A stretch of DNA of 64,000 nucleotides from an uncultured Chthonomonas sp. (GCA_903859705.1 CAIONQ010000024.1:1-64000), one strand, 5' to 3'; positions 23,842-33,311 are shown, numbered from the stretch's first letter. Numbers and translations: made by a program. The notes: a model not told the origin generated them from the sequence alone.

Positions 23842-26181
23842 TTATGGCTGGAAGATGATCTTCCAGGCCACCTTGCGCCCAGTTGGAGAAGCAATATGCA
23901 CCCTAAGCAAATCGCCCTCATGCTCGCTGGTTACTGAAACGCCAGCGGCCACGTCCTCCGCCGAAACCGATGCAGCAAGTAGTGCGCGCTTTGTTGCCAC
24001 GACTCGAAGCTCATAATTATCCGCCCCAACTACTTCGCTCACTCCTGAAAGTGTGGAAGACCCAGGGTTCCAATCCTCGCCAGTGAGCTCGAGAATCCCC
24101 TGAGATACATGGCGGGACGTGCTGATAACAAACGGATGTGGTAAGGATGGCCGAATAGCCAGAACTCTGCAAGCCTCACCGGGAACGCTTAGAGCTAGTT
24201 CCCCTTTTGCGGGCGAGAGCAGACGTTTCGCCCAGAAATCGTACACGGAGTACTCACGCGCCGCCGGAATTCCCAGTTTCTTGAACGCAACACGGTACTC
24301 TGATGGCTTTTCAGACCAGTTAAACAGGCCAACAACATCTCTGCGGGTGTGGCCAGCGCGCGTGTCTGAAACGGTCCACATCCGCGGTGGCCAACTCTCA
24401 AAGATATCTACCGGGCGTGCAGTAACGCCGTGGCCTGGAATACAGCGTTTGATGAGCTCCAGGCGGTTCTCGGGCAGGCCAGGCAGCCAATCGCTCAGCG
24501 ATACCATCTGCCCTGAGAGGGCGTTCCAGGATGCAATGCACTCCGCGCTGGCGAGCGGGATTGAATCGCGAACGTACATTGGATCTGGATCACTCCACCA
24601 AATGCGCCCATTCAGGTGGTAGTTGCGAGATCCAAAATCCGGAGAAACCAGCCAGTTCTTGAAGTTGCCCCCGTTATCTGGCCCCATCCGCATAGCATCC
24701 ACCAGGCCAAATACACCGGCATAACTGCGCATGTTCTGAGGTGCACAGCAGCCAAGGATGAAAGTAGTGGGCCCGGCAGCATTCCGGATCATACGAAGCC
24801 CATCGCGAAACACTTCGATGTGCGGCTTAGTAGGAACAGAAAAATATCCATCGCCCAGGTTGTCTTCTTTCCAAGCATCGTTTACATACTGGGGATGTAC
24901 ACCAACACCCGTTGAAAGCCCATCCAGTTTGAGATAGCCATATCCCCAGGCGCTAACAGACTGCGCTATTTCACCGCGAACAAAGTCTATTGCGCCAGGC
25001 TGCGTCATATCAAGCGCCGTGCCGCCCCATGCAGTATCAAAAGGCTTGCCCTCGGCGGTCTTCACAAACCAATCTTGATGTTTGGCAAAAAACGCATCGT
25101 TGTAACTGCCGCCAAACGGTAAGATCCAGAGTCCCGGCCGAAGCCCATCGGCGGCTATCTTATCTGCTGTAGCCTTCATGCCGTCTCGATATGGGCCATT
25201 TGGATCATACTGGCTGAAGTTTTTTCGCGGGCCATTGCCATGCGGATCGCCCATTTGCCAGCCATCATCGATCTGAATTGTTCCAAGTCCGAATGGCTTC
25301 AGAGTTCTTGCCGCAAATTCGCTGAGCTCAGCCAGTGCCTTTTGATCGCTGGAACCGCCGTGCACGTTGTCGTACCAGGTGCAATAAACAATGGGCATAG
25401 CGGGCAGTTTGTGATGCAGTTTGCGTGCAACGGCATCTGCCCAGGCTTCCATACCCAGCCGAGCATCGGCAAACCAACCAATTGCGAAGAGCTCCGACTG
25501 TACAGTGGAGGCTGCAGGAACTATTAGCCGACCATATTCGAGGCGAGCCGATACCGTTGCTCTATGATCATTGCTGCCCGGGAACAGCACACCGTTACCT
25601 TTTTCATGCGTTAAAAAGCCACCCACCACGCCATCGCCCGAGTGTGCATTTGCCAGCGCAGCCCACGCATAACTACCAACGCCATCGGATGCCGGTTTCA
25701 GCCCGCCGGTTCCAAGCGATATTGCGTTTGCGGGCAATACTGGAAGAGAGGCCGTAAGCACAGGGAGTTTGTTTACTTCGCGAGCAGTGGAAGAGGAATT
25801 CTTCAGCAACAGGCTGGTTACAGCGAACGGAAGCGATGCGTACAGGGCTACTGTTTGAGAATCCCCATTGGCCGCCGTTACTTTAACGGCAGTATTCTGG
25901 CCATAATCGGCATCTGTGCCGTACAGCAGTTCCGATCTTACTATGGGGTTTTGCAGCGCAAAAACCGCATGGGCTACTGCTTTACCAGAAACAAGAAGGT
26001 CAAAGCCCGGCGCATCTGAATGCAGGTGCGTTTGAATTGAAAGGCCGCGCTGGCGTATGGTGATATCGCGCGCTGTTGGCCCCGCAGAACCAGCACCTTC
26101 AGATCCCAGTACCATTACCACACCTCCCAACCCTAAAACTATAAGCTTTGCCAGCAGCTGTATACCAGTACCGGATATCAT
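23842..26181 (-). CDS. Secreted GH36/GH27-like alpha-galactosidase
   Basis: This 779-residue exported protein has an N-terminal hydrophobic segment (LLAKLIVLGLGGVVMVLG) and a beta-sandwich up to about residue 250. A clan GH-D (beta/alpha)8 barrel follows. TIQIDDGWQMGDPHG opens the barrel, YGYLKLDGLSTG carries the K-x-D nucleophile motif near residue 420, and DAMRMGPDNGG matches the R-x-x-x-D acid/base motif near residue 500. A C-terminal beta domain follows (VVGLFNWSEKPSEYRV, EYSVYDFWAKRLL). It probably releases terminal alpha-galactosyl or related sugars outside the cytoplasm. Confidence 0.8.
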   Translation of the reverse strand: MISGTGIQLLAKLIVLGLGGVVMVLGSEGAGSAGPTARDITIRQRGLSIQTHLHSDAPGFDLLVSGKAVAHAVFALQNPIVRSELLYGTDADYGQNTAVKVTAANGDSQTVALYASLPFAVTSLLLKNSSSTAREVNKLPVLTASLPVLPANAISLGTGGLKPASDGVGSYAWAALANAHSGDGVVGGFLTHEKGNGVLFPGSNDHRATVSARLEYGRLIVPAASTVQSELFAIGWFADARLGMEAWADAVARKLHHKLPAMPIVYCTWYDNVHGGSSDQKALAELSEFAARTLKPFGLGTIQIDDGWQMGDPHGNGPRKNFSQYDPNGPYRDGMKATADKIAADGLRPGLWILPFGGSYNDAFFAKHQDWFVKTAEGKPFDTAWGGTALDMTQPGAIDFVRGEIAQSVSAWGYGYLKLDGLSTGVGVHPQYVNDAWKEDNLGDGYFSVPTKPHIEVFRDGLRMIRNAAGPTTFILGCCAPQNMRSYAGVFGLVDAMRMGPDNGGNFKNWLVSPDFGSRNYHLNGRIWWSDPDPMYVRDSIPLASAECIASWNALSGQMVSLSDWLPGLPENRLELIKRCIPGHGVTARPVDIFESWPPRMWTVSDTRAGHTRRDVVGLFNWSEKPSEYRVAFKKLGIPAAREYSVYDFWAKRLLSPAKGELALSVPGEACRVLAIRPSLPHPFVISTSRHVSQGILELTGEDWNPGSSTLSGVSEVVGADNYELRVVATKRALLAASVSAEDVAAGVSVTSEHEGDLLRVHIASPTGRKVAWKIIFQP

Positions 26182-26262
26182 AAGAAGTATCGCCTTTCAA
26201 CATATATCAGCAAATAGATTACATTTGAACGGGCGAAATTACTGCGCGGACACAGCTGCAAA

Positions 26263-27375
26263 TTACGTTTGTGATCCATTATCGAGATTAGTGTACAGTC
26301 GCAAGTTTCCAGCGATTTGGCGAGTTTTGAATGCCATGGCATGTCTTACCACTTTAGATAGGTATTGCTTCTCAGTAAAAGCACATAACGTAACTGCTGC
26401 TGACCGGATTGAAAAGTTCGCCTCACTTGATATACAGTAAACAGGCTCCCATTCTTCCGGTCGAAATTTCTGTTTGAAGCGTTCCAGTCCTGCAAAGTTA
26501 TATGGCATGTATTTGGTTTGGGCAAAGCGAAAAGCCGCTTGAACCCAGGGTGGATTGGCTGGTGTGTTAGATAGTTTTGAAGTGGACAGCGGTGAGAAAC
26601 CGAGTGTAAACATATTGGATCCCGCGCTTTGTGCAGCGGTTATAGCATGATGTACCAATAACTCTACGCTACCGTTGGGCGCAGTATGTCTCCTGGGGAA
26701 TAGTTCTGACATCCAGCCCTTGCGCGCCGGTATTGGTATCATCAATAGAAATGCTACAACCTGCTCGCCTTGCAGAGCCACAAATATCCGTTTGTCCCTT
26801 AATTCTGAAATGCCTGCTGTACCGGAAACAAAAGCCATTGGTGCCATTCGATGTCTGCTGCGCCAATCGCGATGGCACTCCCACAGCGAATTGCTGTGCA
26901 TCGCGCGTTCTGGTGTCCATTCACACACAGTTACGCCACTGTTTCGGGCCCTGCGCAGTTGCGCCTTTAGCCCACGGTTTCCATTTAGATTGTGGCACCA
27001 ACGATCTGGATTCCAGATAGGAAGTGCACCACATGCAATAGCGCTATGTGTGCCTTTTGTTACAAGTTGAGTACACAGGGGTTGCATGGCACCGAAGTAA
27101 CAAACCCGGCGTCCCATACTTGCGGAGATTTGTTCCCATTCCTGTGCTACATGCCCGAGGTGCTCAGGTCCACAGATTGGAGCGCCAGCGACTACATGTG
27201 TTCTTGCGCGTGTAACATACCCAACGGCTGCATCTCCACATGGAGCCAACCAGTGTAGTATGCCTGGGCTGTCAATCTGACAAGAGCATACATTCCAACC
27301 GTGGCGTGCAATTACTCTGCGTACTTGCTCCCTATCTGGTTGTATCAATGCTTGTTGTGATGGACCGCCTTTCAT
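26263..27375 (-). CDS. DUF2156 / LPG-synthase-C-like acyltransferase
   Basis: This 370-residue soluble protein resembles the DUF2156 GNAT-fold domain of bifunctional lysylphosphatidylglycerol synthases without the membrane part. Landmarks are LHWLAPCGDAAVGYVTRART, GAPICGPEHL, QLRRARNSGVTVCEWT, and GSVELLVHHAITAAQSAGSNMFTLGFSPLS. YNFAGLERFKQKFRPEEWEPVYCI is the most typical family stretch. Its ATG overlaps the stop of the ClC gene in ATGA, so translation is coupled. It may transfer an aminoacyl or acyl group to a lipid or peptide; the donor is unknown. Confidence 0.75.
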   Translation of the reverse strand: MKGGPSQQALIQPDREQVRRVIARHGWNVCSCQIDSPGILHWLAPCGDAAVGYVTRARTHVVAGAPICGPEHLGHVAQEWEQISASMGRRVCYFGAMQPLCTQLVTKGTHSAIACGALPIWNPDRWCHNLNGNRGLKAQLRRARNSGVTVCEWTPERAMHSNSLWECHRDWRSRHRMAPMAFVSGTAGISELRDKRIFVALQGEQVVAFLLMIPIPARKGWMSELFPRRHTAPNGSVELLVHHAITAAQSAGSNMFTLGFSPLSTSKLSNTPANPPWVQAAFRFAQTKYMPYNFAGLERFKQKFRPEEWEPVYCISSEANFSIRSAAVTLCAFTEKQYLSKVVRHAMAFKTRQIAGNLRLYTNLDNGSQT

Positions 27376-28958
27376 ATTGCAGTGTCACATCCGGCTTTTA
27401 GCGCCTCTACTCCGCCAACAACCTCGGGGGATATGAGGGCGGTTAGTTGCAGGTGACGCACCAGACGCGTCGTCGCAGTGGGCACCCAACTGTTTGCTTC
27501 TTGGTCCTCGCACTTAAGTAAAATGCACCCGGGCGGCAAGCCAAGATCCTGAACAAGGCACCCATCGAAGGGAGCACCGGGCATAACTTCCAGGTGCAAT
27601 ACAAATGGCTCAGGAGAGCTCGTTTCAATGCCGTTGTTTCGTAGGTCACGTTCGAGCAGGTTTTCATAAATCGGCATTTCGCCCAGTAATTCTGCCACTG
27701 CATAGGCGCAAAAACAGACCATAAGCAGGGGAAGCATAAGTGAGTAGCTTCCTGTCATCTCCACAATAAGCACGATGCCCGTAAGTGGTGCTCTCACAAT
27801 GGCGGTAAACATAGCAGCCATACCGGCAACAGCAAATGCAGCGGGCTGAGGTACCACGCTTGGCCATGCATTGTGTGCAGCCAATCCTACAGCGAGGCCT
27901 GTAAGTGCCCCCATGCCAAGCAATGGAGCAAATATCCCGCCAGGCGCGCCGGTTGCATAAGAGAAAACAGAGAGCCCTATTCTGGCAAGCAGCAACATAG
28001 GAATGATTGTGAAAGCCATATTTGCGGATAGCACGCGCTCTGCAAGGTGATGCCCGCCACCTATTAGGTCAGGATGAAAGTACCCGGCGATACCTGCAGC
28101 CGCACCCATAAAGGCAGCGTATGCTATTTTCGCATTCCGTGGAGTTTTTTGGAGCAGGTTTAGCCCCACAATAATCGATCGGCAGTAACCAACCCCTATA
28201 ACGCCTGTAATGGCACCAAGCAGAATAAACAGTGGAATGCTCTGCATGGGAGGTGCGACGCAGGCAGGAACATGAAAAACAGGTAATTGCCCTGAGGCAA
28301 ACCGTGCAACGATATCTGCTACCGTTGCTGCCACAAATGCCGATCCAAATACTGCCGGTCTGAAGTCTCGTTGAACCTCTTCTAAAACAAACACGAGCCC
28401 AGAAAGAGGCGCATTGAAGGCGGCCGCCAGGCCAGCACCAGCACCGGCCGCTATCAACACCATCCGGTCTGGCTCCGTAACCTTTAGCCAGCGCGAAATT
28501 GCATCTCCAACGGCGCCACCCATCTGAACGGTTGGCCCTTCCCTTCCAAGTACCAGCCCGCTGGAAAGGGAGGCAGCCCCACCAAGAAATTTGACCGCAA
28601 TTAGCGGCTTCCACCTTATAGCGCGGTATCGGTGGAGGACAGCCTCGAGGTGCGGGATACCGCTGCCAGCAGCATCTGGCGAAAACTTCACAACCAGAAA
28701 CACTGCAAGTGCGGCCAGGCACATAGAGTAGCAAACTGGAATGAGCCCGCCCGCCCCACCCATCTGGTGAGCGGTTGTGCAAATACGCAGCCTCAGGTTA
28801 TCACCACTGGCAAGCACAGCCCTAAATAGAACGGCCATGAGGCCGCTAACAAGCCCTACCAGCGCAGCACGCGGAAGGAGGCGTCGGCGCTGCTGCCGGT
28901 AGTACAGGTACTCTTGCAATTCTGATTGCGCTACAGACGTGGTTGCAGGTGATGTCAT
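27372..28958 (-). CDS. ClC-family chloride channel/antiporter
   Basis: This 528-residue membrane protein contains the three ClC selectivity motifs: GSGIPHLE near residue 98, GREGPTVQMGG near 137, and GAPGGIFAPLLGMGAL near 347 (GxFxP). The proton-glutamate of GREGP is retained, consistent with H+/Cl- exchange as well as channel activity. The C-terminal 75 residues after the last helix look like a regulatory cytoplasmic domain (FVLHLEVMPGAPFDGCLVQDL to LVRHLQLTALISPE, TrkA-C-like). Start and stop overlap the neighbouring genes by four bases each, forming an ArsR-ClC-DUF2156 operon. Confidence 0.9.
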   Translation of the reverse strand: MTSPATTSVAQSELQEYLYYRQQRRRLLPRAALVGLVSGLMAVLFRAVLASGDNLRLRICTTAHQMGGAGGLIPVCYSMCLAALAVFLVVKFSPDAAGSGIPHLEAVLHRYRAIRWKPLIAVKFLGGAASLSSGLVLGREGPTVQMGGAVGDAISRWLKVTEPDRMVLIAAGAGAGLAAAFNAPLSGLVFVLEEVQRDFRPAVFGSAFVAATVADIVARFASGQLPVFHVPACVAPPMQSIPLFILLGAITGVIGVGYCRSIIVGLNLLQKTPRNAKIAYAAFMGAAAGIAGYFHPDLIGGGHHLAERVLSANMAFTIIPMLLLARIGLSVFSYATGAPGGIFAPLLGMGALTGLAVGLAAHNAWPSVVPQPAAFAVAGMAAMFTAIVRAPLTGIVLIVEMTGSYSLMLPLLMVCFCAYAVAELLGEMPIYENLLERDLRNNGIETSSPEPFVLHLEVMPGAPFDGCLVQDLGLPPGCILLKCEDQEANSWVPTATTRLVRHLQLTALISPEVVGGVEALKAGCDTAI

Positions 28959-29311
28959 TCCGCATCAACGGCTTCCGATTGCTCAACCAACTGCACTTCA
29001 CGCTCCGCTTCTGGATCACCATACAGTGCGTGAATGGCACAAAACTCGTCAATCATGGTCAATATTCTTCCTATTCGTGGGCCCCGCACCCCGTAAACAC
29101 GCAAGTTTCCCTGTGGTTCAACAGCAAGCAGGCCAGATTTAACAAGCACCGCAAGGTTCTGAGAGGTAGCCGATTGACCAAGATCTAGCCGTTTACAGAT
29201 CTCGTTCACGCTGAGCGGCTGCTCGCACAGGAGCTCTGTAATTCTCAGGCGGGTTGGGTTAGAGAGTGATGCGAACAGCGCCGAAGCGCGCGCGATAACT
29301 GCTTGATTCAT
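28955..29311 (-). CDS. ArsR-family winged helix repressor
   Basis: This 118-residue regulator has the standard ArsR fold: ALFASLSNPTRLRITELLCEQ, then SVNEICKRLDLGQSATSQNLAVLVKSGLLAVEPQGNLRVYGV. The recognition helix is SATSQNLAVL. The metal motif ELCVCDL is not present; LCEQPLSVNEI stands in its place, so a metal sensor is unlikely. An inverted repeat overlaps its own promoter. It is the first gene of the ArsR-ClC-DUF2156 operon and probably controls it. Confidence 0.85.
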   Translation of the reverse strand: MNQAVIARASALFASLSNPTRLRITELLCEQPLSVNEICKRLDLGQSATSQNLAVLVKSGLLAVEPQGNLRVYGVRGPRIGRILTMIDEFCAIHALYGDPEAEREVQLVEQSEAVDAE

Positions 29312-29347
29312 TAGTGCTGCACCTGCCCATCAACTATTAGCAGTTTG

Positions 29348-29392
29348 TAATATTAGATACTGGTAATATATCTTACGAACAGGTCCCGGCAA
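29348..29392 (-). promoter_or_regulatory. ArsR operon promoter with overlapping inverted repeat
   Basis: On the minus strand, TTGCCG (29387-29392) and TATATT (29365-29370) are separated by 16 bases. Arms ATATTA (29350-29355) and TAATAT (29364-29369) form an inverted repeat across the -10. Binding of the repressor there would block its own transcription. Confidence 0.6.
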
Positions 29393-29633
29393 TTTGCTTC
29401 AAACATTCAACAGTGCAATATTAACACACCCGGCATACCGGTCACGATGCAGTCACGATAATTGTATCTATCATATTTTGTTAGCGTAACACAAGCATTG
29501 ATCTTGTGACGCGATTACTGCAGCCTCACAATCTGCAATCTGGATCATTCAGATTGAAGGCTTCAGCACAAAACGGCAGAAGCGCTCTGGTTGGCAGCTT
29601 TTGCAAAGATTACGTATTATGCGGAGGATCACC
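29393..29633. other. Intergenic region between ArsR operon and PEP-CTERM gene
   Basis: Divergent promoters must lie here. The + strand gene has GGAGG six bases before its ATG at 29634. AATCTG words recur around 29530-29560. No gene is seen. Confidence 0.4.
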
Positions 29634-29813
29634 ATGATCGGATCTCGTGCCAGATCTGGCGGCTATGTTGCCGCAGCCATTACTGCAGTATTATCGTTTG
29701 CTATGCCTGCTAATTCTCAGATGACCCTAACTTCTGATGGTCAGGCCCTGTTTAACCTTACCCAGTTTGCAGACGGGTTTCCCCCTTTTCCGGAGTTGGG
29801 CCGCTCGGTTTGA
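29634..29813 (+). CDS. PEP-CTERM protein, 5' part (frame-interrupted)
   Basis: The ATG at 29634 has GGAGG six bases upstream. The fragment contains a signal peptide (GYVAAAITAVLSFAMPANSQ) and TLTSDGQALFNLTQFADGFPPF, then ends at TGA (29811-29813). Sliding back one base at CCCTTTT (29783-29789) gives FPPFSGVGPLGLTATGGKV and joins the frame of 29810-30634 perfectly. The full product would be about 333 residues. See the 3' entry. Confidence 0.65.
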   Translation: MIGSRARSGGYVAAAITAVLSFAMPANSQMTLTSDGQALFNLTQFADGFPPFPELGRSV

Positions 29814-30634
29814 CCGCCACTGGTGGCAAAGTGTTCGTTTCAGACATTACGAGTGGTACACTCTCGATTTTCAATTCGGATACGGACGGCCAGCATTACA
29901 ATTCCGCTACAAATGTAAGTATGGGCGTGTTTGGCCTCGCAACTTCAGGCGGTAAAGTTTTCGCAGCGATGCCCTCAGGCGGAGGATACCGTGTTGCGCA
30001 ATTAAATTCGTCTGGAGCCGTAACAAATAGCTACTCAAACGGTGCACTTTGGTATGCACTGGCTATAAGCAATGCTCCTGGAAACTCGCTCCTGGTGGCA
30101 TCTGGTGCCAACATTTATTCTATTGCTAACGACTTGACGGATGCAAGCTTCCACCAGGTATTGGACCTGAGTGGGCACAGTGTTGATGGCCTTACCACGG
30201 CTGGTAACGTTGTTTATGTAGCAGTCGATGGCAATAGAATTGAAGGCTTTAACATATCCAACGGTTACTCAAAGGTATTTGATTCAGGATTAATGGATGA
30301 TGGCCCAGATGGGGCCACTGCTGGTTTCGGATCCCTCGCTGGTAAGCTGTTTGTCAACACAAATGGTGGCAATGTATGGGAAATTGATACAAGTACGCAG
30401 GCAAGGACCCTGATTGCATCTGGTGGATCACGTGGCGACCTGATTGGGGTTGATTATAATGACGGTTCACTATTGCTCACCCAAAGCGACTCGGTGTTGA
30501 GGCTTTCTCCGTTCAGCGGTACTTTTGCTGATCCTCAGTCCGAAACTCCAGAGCCTGGAGCCACCGCTACTCTCGCAGGGTTTGCGATAATAGGGCTGCT
30601 AGCGTACCGCAGACGCCGCACCCTTAACCCATAG
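29810..30634 (+). CDS. PEP-CTERM beta-propeller protein, 3' part
   Basis: This 274-residue frame has no credible start of its own: the nominal TTG lies inside a conserved strand. It encodes propeller-type repeats (GGKVFVSDITSGTLSIFNSD, GNVVYVAVDGNRIEGFNI, GKLFVNTNGGNVWEIDT) and ends with a PEP-CTERM tail (TPEPGATATLAGFAIIGLLA plus RRRR). The signal peptide is supplied by the 29634-29813 frame. A -1 ribosomal frameshift, a one-base deletion in the C5T4 tract, or a sequencing error would each explain the break. Organisation matches the NHL-type PEP-CTERM gene at 3622. Confidence 0.7.
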   Translation: MTATGGKVFVSDITSGTLSIFNSDTDGQHYNSATNVSMGVFGLATSGGKVFAAMPSGGGYRVAQLNSSGAVTNSYSNGALWYALAISNAPGNSLLVASGANIYSIANDLTDASFHQVLDLSGHSVDGLTTAGNVVYVAVDGNRIEGFNISNGYSKVFDSGLMDDGPDGATAGFGSLAGKLFVNTNGGNVWEIDTSTQARTLIASGGSRGDLIGVDYNDGSLLLTQSDSVLRLSPFSGTFADPQSETPEPGATATLAGFAIIGLLAYRRRRTLNP

Positions 30635-30660
30635 AGATATTCTAGTTTAGTATGCAGTTG

Positions 30661-30692
30661 TAGCCCCTGGTGAGCAAACTCACCAGGGGCTA
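30661..30692 (+). terminator. Rho-independent terminator of PEP-CTERM gene
   Basis: Perfect 14-bp arms TAGCCCCTGGTGAG and CTCACCAGGGGCTA around CAAA, followed by TTTGTCTTTCC. Confidence 0.85.
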
Positions 30693-30795
30693 TTTGTCTT
30701 TCCTCACTTAGATGGAATACAAAGAGGAGTTCTCCTGACCAGTTGGTGGTTGCACTCATCCAGCATCAATGTTATTTTAAGCCACCATAAGGCGA

Positions 30796-31158
30796 CTACC
30801 GGTGGTCATCATGGTCACGACGGTTGTCCTGATCTCTATCTCGGTCACGGCAATGCTCACGTTCCCTATCGCGGACTCTGTCCCGGTCACTAATATTATC
30901 ATGATCGCGATCGTGATCCCTGTCTCGGTAATTAGTTTCCCATTTTTGGACTACCCTGCCCTGCACATATCCATGGCTCTGTTCATGGTTTACCGGTGCA
31001 ACCCGCTCTACCCGGCTGTTCCCACGATATTGTCCACTATCATCGCCATGCCTTTCATCGGCCATTGCTGAGCTACCAGCCAGGAGCCAGCAGACGGTGG
31101 CTCCTATCGCAAATGCTGAAACACTGTTTGCGATTATGTGGTTAATTGCAGCTTTCAT
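30796..31158 (-). CDS. Secreted Arg/Asp-repeat protein
   Basis: This 120-residue exported protein has a signal peptide (residues 1-33, ending SSAMA). A hydrophilic middle follows, then a C-terminal tail made almost entirely of RD/DRDHDR/RDRER dipeptides and histidine. Such alternating-charge tails bind metals or polyanions, or remain disordered; nothing more specific can be said. The family is not recognised. The start is followed by an ordinary signal sequence and is preceded by GGGAGAT. Confidence 0.65.
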   Translation of the reverse strand: MKAAINHIIANSVSAFAIGATVCWLLAGSSAMADERHGDDSGQYRGNSRVERVAPVNHEQSHGYVQGRVVQKWETNYRDRDHDRDHDNISDRDRVRDREREHCRDRDRDQDNRRDHDDHR

Positions 31159-31505
31159 CTTCGTATCTCCCTTCAGTGATGCTGCGTATTACCGCACAGC
31201 ATTCTTCATTAACTCCGGCCAGTTTCAGGCTTGAATACAATGCTATGCGGTTATGTATGGTTCGACGCGGTGCATTGCTGATTGTTCACCCATATTAAGT
31301 ATCTGTACACACTCTCACTATATGGCTGTTAGCCGTTGCACACATGTAGTTATTGCGCCGGAACAATCAAGCATACCGTTGCGTCTGCCGTGTGAACGAC
31401 AGCCTCAATGCGTTGTATTGCGGAGTCGAAATAATCCCAAACCATTGATTACGCGGCACATTTGTATGCCCTTTGGCGAGCCGGGATCAATAAGGAATGA
31501 ACTCC
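31159..31505. other. Intergenic region upstream of efflux operon
   Basis: Divergent promoters for the RD-repeat gene and the efflux operon must lie here. No gene, repeat or clear promoter is seen. Confidence 0.35.
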
Positions 31506-33311
31506 ATGACAACACAGGTGCCCGTGTCCTCGCCGCCAACAGCAACCGTGCAGAAACAGCCCGCCCTTGCGCTGAAACACAAACCGAGGTGGAGACGATT
31601 TGCCCCTGTGGCAATTGCTCTGGTAATTATTGTTTGCGTATCAATATGGGGCTGGAAAAAATATCATCCAGTAGACAACGGGCTTTCGGGCCTTATTACG
31701 GATGTTGTGAAACGAGGCGACTTAATTGAAACCGTATCTGCAACCGGTGCGGTGAACGCTCAAACCGGAGCGCAAGTGAAAATTGGATCTCAGATAACAG
31801 GCAGAATAAAGAAGCTAAATGCCGATGTTGGCAGCATAGTTAAGGCAGGTGCCATTATTGCCGAACTGGATCTCCCAGATATTGAGGCTCAGCTTGCGCA
31901 AGCCAGGGCAAACCTTGCGGCTGCAAGGTTAAAGCAGGCGCAATTCCAGAGCGGTGTGCTTATGCAGCAAACGCAGATAAACAGTGCAATCGTTCAGGCA
32001 CGCGCCGGGCAGGTGAGTGCTGCAGCAAAACTAAACTCAGCCCAGGCGGCCGCCAATCAGCAGATTGCCCAAACGCCAACAGATATCGACCGCGCTCAGA
32101 ACGTAGTTGCAAGCGCAAACGCCGCCCTCTCTACCGCGCAATCAAACCTTACTCAAATTGAAGCTGGCATCGCTCTACAGGTTGCCAACTCCCAACAACA
32201 AGTAAACCAGGCGATTGCAACATCTCATAATTCAGATCTGGAACTCGGGCGCGAACAAGCCCTTCTGGCAAAAGGCTATGTAGCCGGAAGCATTGTGGAT
32301 CAGGCCCAGGCTACGGCCACCGTTAACAAATCACTCATACTGTCAGCACAGCAGAATCTGGCTCTGGTTACACAAAAGAATACCGCCGATCTGCAGTCTG
32401 GAAAGAACCTGGTAACGCAGGCGGCACAGGATGTGAAAACGGCTGGCTCAGCGCTTGTAGCAGCAAAGGCGGAGTCTTTTCTTGATGCTGTTAAGCTGGC
32501 CGCGGTGGGAGATGCCCGCGCAGTGGTAACGCAGGGAGATGCAAACCTGTCCATTGCCCAGGGGAATACTGCCCAAAACATTCAGAAGCAGCAGGACATT
32601 CGCCAGGCGATGGAAGCGGTTGCGGCCTCAACACAACAGGTTGCCTACGCGCAGGCGCAAGTTGATAAGACGTTCATCAAATCCCCCATCTCTGGCACCG
32701 TACTTCAGCTGGCGGCACAGCAGGGTGAAACGCTTGCAGCCGGCCTATCATCCCCTACTTTGATTGTGGTTGCCGATCTTAACAGGCTTCAAGTGGATGC
32801 CTATGTTGATGAAACAGATATCGGCAAGGTTAAGATTGGGCAGAGCGTTATTGCAACGGTGGACGCCTTTCCGACCACTCAGTTTACGGGCCGTGTTTCC
32901 AAAATAGCTTCTGGATCAACCATACAGGTGGGCGTGATCACCTACGATGTGACCATAGCAATCGACAATTTGAACCATCAGCTGAAGCCGGACATGACCG
33001 CGAGCGTCACGATACAAACCGGTAAACGAACCGCCGTGCTGCTAACGCCATCAGAGGCGGTAAAGATTGGTACAAATGGCCTAACCGTAAACGTGCTAAC
33101 AAAAACGGACGGCAGCTATACCACAACGGCTCGCACCGTTACCACCGGTGGAGAAGACGGTGTTAATACCGAGATACTTACCGGGCTGAAGGAGGGCGAA
33201 ACCATTATTCTTGCAGGAGTGGTGAAGGCCGCCCCTGATAAGAAAGCCAGTTCGGCCTTTGGTGGTGGAGGCGGGCGTGGTGGTGGCGGCAGACCTGGAG
33301 GCGGCAGATGA
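31506..33311 (+). CDS. MacA-like membrane fusion protein (HlyD family)
   Basis: The second ATG (31506) is chosen because AAGGA lies nine bases before it and abuts the first ATG. The 601-residue product has one membrane anchor near residues 30-48 (FAPVAIALVIIVCVSIWGW). A barrel/lipoyl half-motif (VSATGAVNAQTGAQVKIGSQ) precedes a very long, Ala/Gln-rich coiled coil of about 270 residues. The second lipoyl half follows (IKSPISGTVLQLAAQQGETL), then beta-barrel strands (VDETDIGKVKIGQSV). It ends in a Gly-rich tail. It would bridge an inner-membrane ABC exporter to an outer-membrane channel. Its stop overlaps the permease ATG (ATGA). The hairpin is longer than in typical MacA. Confidence 0.85.
   Translation: MTTQVPVSSPPTATVQKQPALALKHKPRWRRFAPVAIALVIIVCVSIWGWKKYHPVDNGLSGLITDVVKRGDLIETVSATGAVNAQTGAQVKIGSQITGRIKKLNADVGSIVKAGAIIAELDLPDIEAQLAQARANLAAARLKQAQFQSGVLMQQTQINSAIVQARAGQVSAAAKLNSAQAAANQQIAQTPTDIDRAQNVVASANAALSTAQSNLTQIEAGIALQVANSQQQVNQAIATSHNSDLELGREQALLAKGYVAGSIVDQAQATATVNKSLILSAQQNLALVTQKNTADLQSGKNLVTQAAQDVKTAGSALVAAKAESFLDAVKLAAVGDARAVVTQGDANLSIAQGNTAQNIQKQQDIRQAMEAVAASTQQVAYAQAQVDKTFIKSPISGTVLQLAAQQGETLAAGLSSPTLIVVADLNRLQVDAYVDETDIGKVKIGQSVIATVDAFPTTQFTGRVSKIASGSTIQVGVITYDVTIAIDNLNHQLKPDMTASVTIQTGKRTAVLLTPSEAVKIGTNGLTVNVLTKTDGSYTTTARTVTTGGEDGVNTEILTGLKEGETIILAGVVKAAPDKKASSAFGGGGGRGGGGRPGGGR

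Noticed and set aside
29601-29633. Earlier start for the frame-interrupted PEP-CTERM gene
   Set aside because: GGAGG six bases before the ATG at 29634 fixes the start and gives a clean signal peptide.
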